The position numbers and the translations under genes were made by a program. A model generated the notes under the pieces. The model was not told the origin of the DNA. It saw nothing but the letters and a program-made list of their open reading frames with translations, and searched no databases. From positions 2,728,001 to 2,792,000 of the forward strand of contig JAKJHU010000085.1 in the NCBI GenBank assembly GCA_022316685.1: a stretch of DNA of 64,000 bases, read 5' to 3'. This stretch comes from Progne subis subis. Taxonomy: Eukaryota > Chordata > Aves > Passeriformes > Hirundinidae. Shown in pieces: positions 48,701 to 57,700 of the stretch (position 1 is its first letter; every line of letters starts with the position of its first letter).

Positions 48701-51700
48701 CTCCTAAGTCAGTACACCTATTGGGAACTCCAGATCCTGAAACAGACACCAGGACCATCAAAAAGCCAAAACAAACAAAAGTTTCCTTAAAGTCCAATAA
48801 AAAAATTACAAGATTCTCAGTGACTCCAGGGCAATTGTTTAAATTTTATCTTCCTGGAAATCTTGCTATCATGCAGAAATGTCAATAGTATCTGAATTCT
48901 GGCCTTTCCAGTTTAACTCCGGACTTTCCAAAAGCCCATTCTGCATCACCAAGGCCGGATGAGACAAAAGAAAAGTTATTAGAAACAAAAGCAAAACAAA
49001 CAAGGCCCTTCCATCAGCCAAATACAAAACGCCCCCATCCCAACTACCACGTAAACTAGAATTTGAAAAAAGCCCCGTAGATTAAATGCTCAAAAGCACT
49101 TTTACTGTTAAGGTCGTATTTACTGCACCAGCTCCGTGCTGATGAGGCAGGGCCCATTCTTCCCTTTCTCATGTAAATCAGGAGTTCATAGAAAATCAGG
49201 GTTCTACAGACATCAAATCCCTGTAGGATCTGAGTCACACTCAGTGTCTGTGAGTAGTTAATGGCAAGATTATATTTTGCAATGCTAAAAGCCTTCATTT
49301 ATTTATTCTCTTATTTATGGATGGGGCATTAATGCTTTATGAAGGTATTTGAGGGTAAACGGATAGCTGGGAACGCGCTCTGCACAGACACAACAGCAGC
49401 AGGGGACGGAAGAAGTTCCAAACAGTCCTTTGAATTCCAATTTTACAGCATAATGCTGAATTTATAGATAGATAGCTGTGCCCTTTTGAAGGAACGAGCG
49501 TCAAGACGGAAAACGAATTAAAATTTAATCTTATTGATTTCCACCAGCTCGATCTCAAGAGCAAGACAGATGCTGCTGCTGCCGCCGCCACTGCCTGCGC
49601 CACATCAAACCCAGCTTTTCGGAGGGCTGACAGCGGAGCAGGGATGGGCTCCCGTGGCTCTTGGCACCCACAGGGGCGACGTGGAGGGACTGGTCCCAGC
49701 CCTGGCCACGCTGCGGTGGGTCACAGCACGAGGTGTCCCCTCCCTGGCACGGCGGCGGAGGGCGAAGTCACGCCATGTCCTGACGCGACCTCTCCCTCTC
49801 CGATAAATGAGAGCAATGTTTCAGAGGAAGCTGACGTGAGCTGGTTTGCAGAGCACGGGAGCTGCTTTCTGTCTGCTGGCCTCTCAGCAGGGTTCTTGCT
49901 GGCTCTGGTGCACGGCAGGTCTGCAGGGACCTCCAACGTCTGGCTCGCAGAGAGGTGGAACACGGGCACCTGTGGGCTCCACATCACCACAACGGTCAGA
50001 GAGATGGCACAGGTACCCCTGCGCGTGCGTAAGCAGGAATTTTTGGGACACACATGTGACTTGGAGGAGAATTCACCCAGCCAAGCTGTGGTGGGCTGCT
50101 GGGTAGCAGCTTCCTCCAGGACACGGTGCCAAGGAGTGCTCAGCCAGCCCTGTACGCCAGGAAAGGCACAGAGCAACGCTGCTCTCCTCCCTGGGCTTAG
50201 CGAGGGACTTGGAAATTTCCGTTAAAGCACAAAAACATCTTCAAGCCCAGGTATGTTCAATCGATTTCAAGGGAAGGCGGATGCAAGGAATCCCGTGAAT
50301 GCTCAGTGGAATAAAGCTACAGCTAAAAATACACACAGATGATCTGGCCTGGTTATGGGGATTTGAGGTGGAAGAAAGGCAAATTCTGTTGATACAGTAA
50401 CACATCCCAGAGGTGCAAATTGAAGCCCTCAAGGAGGCTGCGTCTCACAGCCACCACCTCTGAGGTGCCAGACCCAGCAGAGGTCAGCTTTCCTCCTCAG
50501 AGGAGACACTAAAATCCCTCACAGGGTTTAATTCAGGAGATCCCCAATGTCTCCATCACCGTCAGCCTCTGGATCAACTGAGGCATCCATCCCAACCTGA
50601 TTTCTCCCTGCCAGCACTCAGCTCCTAGAGTGGAGGCCCTGAGCACACTGCAGCCAAAACTGTCCCCAGGGCTTCCCATGGCACTTTTCAAAGGCTCTTG
50701 GCAATTGTAGCCCCCGTAACTGTTTTCAAACACCATTTTATTTCTTCAAGGGCAAAACACACTTTTGACAACAGGACTCAAATGCTTCTGACAACGCTGC
50801 CCACTGTCTGTTCTCAGGTTAGCCCACAGACAGTACAAAAACGTTAACTCCCATTCTCATAAATCATTTCAGAAATGGTACGGTTGATGCTTACAGTTGA
50901 AATTTTGGCTCAGATACACAACTGTGTGTTTCTCTTTGTTGTACTGCAAAGATTTCCCAAAAAGTACATTTTTGGGTGCAACTTCACAGCTTGTCTTTGG
51001 ACACAAAAGAAAATGGCTTTGGTCAGCACATAGCAGGAAAGAAGGTGTCTGGATCTTGAGTATCAACTGTTCCTCTACAATCCAAGTCCCCTAAAAGCTT
51101 CCCAAATGTAACCACATCCTCACAGTCCAGGATTTGACAGCAGCCAAGAGCAGCTTCTCTCCACTCTTCCCCAGCAGAATCTGTACAGTCACCTTTTTTT
51201 TTTTTCTGGAAATCAATTACATGTCCAGCAGAGTGTAGCAAGAGGGTATTACAGGTCACATTTCCCATAATTATCCTCTCTGACACCGAGGAACTTTTCA
51301 AATCGTACGTGTTAAGTAGGTCACAAGAGGGAACAGGAGCGTGATGGGCATTTACCATCAGAAAACCTGAATTTGGAGAAATTCGGATACAGTCCGGCGC
51401 CGCCCTCATCTCAACCCCTCATCCATACGCAACGCGGTGGTGAGAAAAATTATATAGACTTCCCTGATGAACCATAAGCTAAAATTAGAAACCATTCACG
51501 CCTGCAAAGCCACAGCCATCGCCAAAAGGAAAGTAGGTCACGGAATGGCTGGCTAACTTGATTTTCCGGCTTTTCTAGCTGCTCTGTCCTCACGTAACCC
51601 CTCCTCTCCCATGGACCGCTCCTGGTCTCTCCTTTGTTCGGGGCATAACTGGCGGCAGTGTGCGGCTCCGGCGCGGCCTGGCAGGAGCGGTGGGAACGGG

Positions 51701-54700
51701 CAGGGCAGCGCCCGCCGGAGCACAGACCCGCGCTTCACGGAAAGCGACGGCGGAGCCAGGCGGGAGCCCCTCGGCGAAGCTGCCGCCTCCCACCTGCTCG
51801 GGGGGTTGGCACAAGGGCTGGCTTTCTGCCCCTTCCACAACGTTGCTCTTTAAAGATCGTTTCAGGCTTTGCCAGCGCTTCTGGGGCGCTTTTCCTTTCT
51901 CGCCTCCTCCCGAGGCCTGAATATCCTCTTTTTATTTGCATTTCTTACCGTGCACTGCCTCCCTCGAGCAAGCCACAAGCCAAGCGATGCGAGTAAATCT
52001 GGCTTTCCTTCCCTTTGTGCATGGGCTGGAGCCCTGGCTCTGCCATTACCGTTGCTTTTCCCACAAGCAGACCTCTAGGCATCAACTTCACTGCTTTTCC
52101 ACGGCACAGAAGAGGCAGAAAAGCTTAAAATTTGGCTCAGTGACCTCCCTCACTCTAAATCAATACATTTCTACCTGGCTTGCAATCCTTCGCTCCTGCC
52201 AACTCACCTTGCAATTAACTGTAAAGCTGCAGGTCAGCACAGGAGTGTCTGGGCCTCTCCCACATTCACAGCTGGATACACCTGGAGGATCTGCTGCCAT
52301 CAAACCCACCCTATAGCCACCACCAGCCACACTTTTCCACCACGGTCACAACTGACTAATCCCAGGATCCTTCTCTTCCAGCTTTTCTCGTCCTGGCCCT
52401 GAAGGAAGAGCACTCATCACTAAAATGCATCCCAAACATTGAGTACATGAGAGGCTGAAAGCTGAGCCCGTGAATGTTCTTTAGAAAAGAAATTAAATCC
52501 TTATTCCCACCCCTGTCACTGGAGTCACTGCCTCTTGCAGCCCCAGCTCAGCCCCTGCCTGCTGTGGCACTGGAAAGGGTCCTTCCACCCCTCAGCCATC
52601 ACAGCTGGGCAGTGATGCTGTCATTCTCTGCTGCCCACAGACAGATCCTGTCTCCTCCAAAGGAGGAACCTGCCTGCAGCCTGCTCTGGTTTCTATCAAG
52701 CCAAAGGGGAGGTTGTTGGTCGGAGTCTCCTACCCACAGGCGGGCTCCTCACACACGACACGCAAGGGGACTTTACAAGAACAGGGAAGAATCATTGTTT
52801 GCCCATCCCTGGGATAATTCAGACATGAACTCAGAGCCAGATGTGAAATTATTACAAACATTTGGTGTCCAGTGTGACTTTTGCTCGCTGGGTGCCCACC
52901 TGGAATGGGTGCACTCATCACAAAGGTTAATGGTGAAACTCCTGGCACCGAGCTGGCTGAGATCAGCCTAATACTGACAAAGGGATGCCACCAGCTCTGG
53001 TGTCACAGGTGTTACGGCCCTGGCCTTTCCAGGAGAGACGCAGAACTCCATGTCTGCCTTCCACAATCTCTGCCATCACTCGCTGGACAGGGCAGAAATG
53101 CCAAGGGACCACCCTGAGTGCTGGGGAGGCTTGGAGAGCAGATCCTGTCTGCTGTGGAGAAGCTGGTGGGAGGGAATGTGTGACCTCCTGCTGGCATGGT
53201 CAGAGAGGAGAGGTGACAAAGCAGGACAGGGGGTTGGCAGAACACCCAGCCCTGAGCCAGCTCCAGCTAATGGGGACTGCATGATGCAGGCTGCTGGGGG
53301 TGTGATGGCTGAAGATCACCTTTCCCTCCTGCCTCACCACCATCACCCATTTCTTCCCCTCGTAATGCGGTTCAGCTACACAAGAGTGTCCAAGGAGGAT
53401 GGGGCTCAAACGAACAGGAATAGAAATGTTTGAGAGCTGACTTTTTTTGAGCCTCCCCCCTCGCACAGGAGGCACAAGCCATCGAGCCCAGGACCCCCAG
53501 AGAGGGCATTTGGTGGTGAGAACGGCTTTGAGGAACACTCTGCACCTGCCCCCCAGAGCCCAGTGCTGTGAAGCCATCACCAGCTGGCGCTTGCTAATGC
53601 TTCAAACACATCGACCTCAGCCTTCACCCACTCACACAGCAGACCGTGCCAGAGATGGATTTCCTACTGCTCAGGGAGAGAAGCAGATGGAAAAAGGAAA
53701 ACCAGGAAAATTGCACTGCCTGGGAGAGCAGGGTAGGCGATTTTTTTTTTCTTTTTAGGAGTCAGGCACCTGGATTTCTGCAGCTCCCAGTGAAATCGCA
53801 GGCCTAGCAATTCAAAATAATTAGCCACTGGTAGTTTTCCTTTTATGCAAAATCATCCTTTTTATCCAACACCTAAATGAAAATGAATATGCTTGATTAT
53901 CTACCAAAGGGCCCAATTTCTGAGCATCGCTCCGATGCACACAGCAAAATTCATCTCTCCTCGGGCTGCTGTCACGGGCAACGGCTGACAAATGAGTGGT
54001 CAAGGCAGAGATCCAGAGCCAGGGATGCCAGCCTGACCTTTGTTAATTCTATTTACAGCATCAAATATCCACAAATCCACATCCACATCCTTGCTGCTCC
54101 AGCCTGGGGGGTTTATGGGCAGCCCGGAGAGCTCACAGCTGGCCTACCAGTATTAGAGCACCACAGATGTCACGCTCCATCCGTGCAGCCCACCCACCAT
54201 GTCAAAGCCCACCCCCTGAGGCAGCTTTCAAGCTGGTTCACTCCCAGAGGAGAGGATGAAGCAAACTGTTTAACAGCGAGGAGTCTGAAGCATCTCTTGA
54301 ACATTTCATCTCTAAGGCTGGTCACAGGAAAGCCCCCAGGCAGGTTCTTCAGAAGATATTAGTGCTCATCTGCACCATCCTGACAGAGCTCCTGTCGCTC
54401 CCACGCCCTCCACCCCAAAGGTAACGCCCAGGAAAATCCCCCACCTGATCCTCCCCAGCCTCCCCATGCTGGCCACGGTGACACGGCACAATCACACATT
54501 CGTACTTCCACCGTTTCCAGACTCACCCTGTTCTCGTCGTAGATGATCTGCACCAAGCTGCGATGTTTGGACTCAATAGGAGGGGGAGAGATGGGTTTTT
54601 CAGGCTCTGGTGGTTTGGCTGCTTCTTCCTCCAACTGTTGCTGTGGAAGGAGAAGGGGGAGGAGGAGGGTGAGTCACAGCGAGAAACGCAGCTATCCCCG

Positions 54701-57700
54701 TCCACACGAGAGTGTCTGAGGTGCTGTGACCGAGGTAGAAAGCGCCATGGCAGGAGACTTCCTGCGAGACACGGGCGGGCTGGGGCTGGGGAGGGACAGG
54801 GAGAGGGAGGAGAGCTCGCAGCAGCCCCAGCCACGCAAGCGCAGCGCCGGCCTGCCCCAGGCACCGGCCCTGTGCTCGTGGGTCGGCGTGTTTTAGGTAT
54901 GGAGGATGAGGACCTGCCTCAAAGGAGCCTCCTGGAACAGGCCTGAGGCTAGAAATAACGATTTTACTGGGAGCACTTAAATGAAACCACAGCTCCAGCC
55001 CGGCTCTCTGCTGCTACCTGCCTCTGGAGCTGCTGCTGCGTGCAAGGAGAGGTGGAGGAGCCAGGGGTGATGAGTAAGGCTGCTCTCCACCCTCAGCTTC
55101 ACCTTCCAATGGAGTGGTTGGAGGACATGCCTTGGGATGACTGCTCTCGATTGAACTGCTCGTGCGCCAGCCATTCCTGCACTTTGGAATATCACCGTGG
55201 TCAGCAGCTAAACCTGACATTCCACCTGCAGCTCACCCTGAGCTGGGAGGAGACATCCCAGCCCTTCCCGTAAGTTTGAGGAACTGCTCAGCTGAAAGAG
55301 GAAATCACAGATTCCTCCTGGGGCCAGCCTGCGAGGAGGGAGAGCGCAGCCGAGCGCGGCAGCTGCGGGGCAGCACAGGCACGGGAGAGGGAGCGGCTGT
55401 CAAAAAACGCTGAGGATATTTTCCCCTGCTAAGCTCTGAATCTCCAGATCTTTGTCTTTTTTTTTTTTTTTTTTTTTTTTTTCTGCAGCTAAAGCATCCC
55501 CTGTTGAAGCATGAGGAAAATCGAGTGAGTCTTGTACTAGGAAGAAAATGCACCTGGGACTTACTTGGCTTGCACCAGAGGCGAGCACACCACTGACCTC
55601 CTGCAGGACAGGGGCGGCTGGTGGCCTGAGAAGAAGGTGAGCATCTATTCCTCCTCCCCATCACCTCTGCTTCTGCTGATGACTCCTTTAGCACACCAGG
55701 GCAGGAGGATGCGCTTGAGACGAACCCAAGAAAGCACTTAAGCACCCAGACAGACCTAATGGCTTGGCCGAGAAAACTCACTCTCCTAAAATTGTGTTTC
55801 AATGGATGAAGAGCCCCACGCTGTGGAATCCAGCTCCTCATAGGTGGATACCTCTTCCCGTAGTGGGAAAAGCAGCAGTGGAACACCAAGATACAGCCAA
55901 AAGAGTTGCTGTTTCCTGCCAGAGAGGGGAGCAGGCTCTGGCAGCGCTGGAGAGCCTGTGTGCCATAAATTGGCATCATCAACAGCCTTAGAGTTACTCC
56001 AGCCACGAGTGAGAACAGCCAGGAATGGCCCAGCTTGAACCATCTATCTGCACCCTGGAATGGGACGAACCTTTCCCAGCACTGCAGGGATCCCTCTCTT
56101 CCTGCAAACAGCCACACCACTGTGGCACTCTGAAGGCTTCAACCACAGGAGCAGCCCCCAGCCCTCTGCAGCTCTCAACCATGGCAACACCTCAGGTGTC
56201 CCAACCCACAGGACAGGGGACAAGGGCTCCCTGGGAAGCCACGGCTGAAAACATGGGCTGCAAAGTATTTGGCACCAGGCCTGGCACAGAAACAGCACTT
56301 CCAGGATCTGCCAGCTCTTCCCTGGTGTCCTCCTAAGGCAACCCTATCACACATCCTCACTCCCATGGGATAAACTCCAAAAACTCCAAAGAACGAGCCA
56401 GCAAAAGGGATCAGATACATCTACTTCTCTCGGGGGAAATATTTGTGTTAAAAAAAAAGTCAAAGCATCCAAAACTTGGCTATATCATTTTGGAAACCCA
56501 CAAAAATCCTGCCAAGTGGTCGGGTGTGTAGCAAGGGATTTCAGAAGAGAGGGTTTGATGGCCTATCAGGAAACCAAAGTTTGCCGCTAAGTGGAGGCTC
56601 ATTAAAAACAGCTCATTAGAAGAAAAAATACAAATCTAATTATAGCTGAAATACAGTAGAGAATTAAACTCTACCCGCTGTGGCACAGCACTGTATGGAT
56701 ATTAAAGGGCCAGATGCTGGGGTAAGGATGCAAGGAGGGGCTGCAGGCAGCACACCGGACTGCAGCCTGCGACTCCCGGGAGCCGTGGGAAATGGCAAAG
56801 CAAAATAGGTCAGGGTTCCCAGACAGGGAAAAAATGGATTTCTTAAAGGTCTGCCACAAAAGCCAGGCTGGGACTGTGACCTTTACAGGGAGAGAGAGGG
56901 ATGAGAGATGAGCCTTGACAGCTCCACACTCCCTCCCTCCTCCCAGCAGCGTCTGCCCAAGACCTCCCTCCTCTCCCCAAAGGAGACAGGGCAGCAGTGT
57001 TGAAGGGATGCAAGATGCCACCACTGGCCATAGCCCTGGCTCCTGCAGCACCCACAGGCCACTCCATTTCCAAGTGGAAGAGGTGCCCCCTCCAGGGATA
57101 AGACCCTTTGGCTGGAGCAGGTGCTGCAGAGGGAGCGCTGCAGGGAAGGTGGGTGACATTTCAGGACGGCCCCATCCCTGCACGTACCAGCTCCAGTGCT
57201 GCAGACAACGGCCTGATGAAGCCAAGGCTGTCACACACACACCCAGCTGCCATCGCCTCATCACCTGGGTACTGGGACGCTTCACCAGCCCGGGGAGAGA
57301 GCAGAGCCTTCCAGCCCCAGGGCAGCTCTGAAAACCACTTTCAAAGAGAACACAGGAACCTCAGCCTGATGGAAGGGGAAACCCTGGAGCTCTTCCACCC
57401 AGCCGGCTCCACCTCCATCACCAGGTGGGAGTGTTGTACTCCCGGAGAGCCCTTGGCTGAGCTCAGCGCCCAGGGAGGCTCAGGCGCCACTGCAGAGAAC
57501 AGCCCAGCAGTTTATTTCTCCTTCAGATCCCCGGTACCGCTGCCAGGAATAAATGCATAAGGATTATCCTTCCCTGTCAGGAAGAGGGGGAGAGAGGACT
57601 CAGCGAGAGATTTAAGCGCATATGGCGCATGAATGAGCGGGGGATGGCTGACGGAGGTGGCCTCCTGCCAGGGGTGTGCAGGGTTTGGGGAAGGTTTCTC

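Larger units (their letters stand above)
43527..54526 (-). other. NCOR2: NCOR2 intron, 11.0 kb
   Basis: It contains an A-rich run (44162-44206), enhancer-like AT-rich blocks at 45500-46080 and 49050-49560, a GCTGCTGCTGCCGCCGCC triplet tract near 49570 and a CpG-dense patch at 51580-51930. No coding exon is recognised, although several non-homologous open frames exist. Confidence 0.9.

Noticed and set aside
55457..55500. T36 followed by CTGCAG as a strong plus-strand 3' splice site
   Set aside because: The gene is on the minus strand and no plus-strand exon with coding or donor signals follows.
55305..56120. 271-codon minus-strand open frame containing a poly-Lys run
   Set aside because: It reads through the A36 homopolymer and shows no homology.
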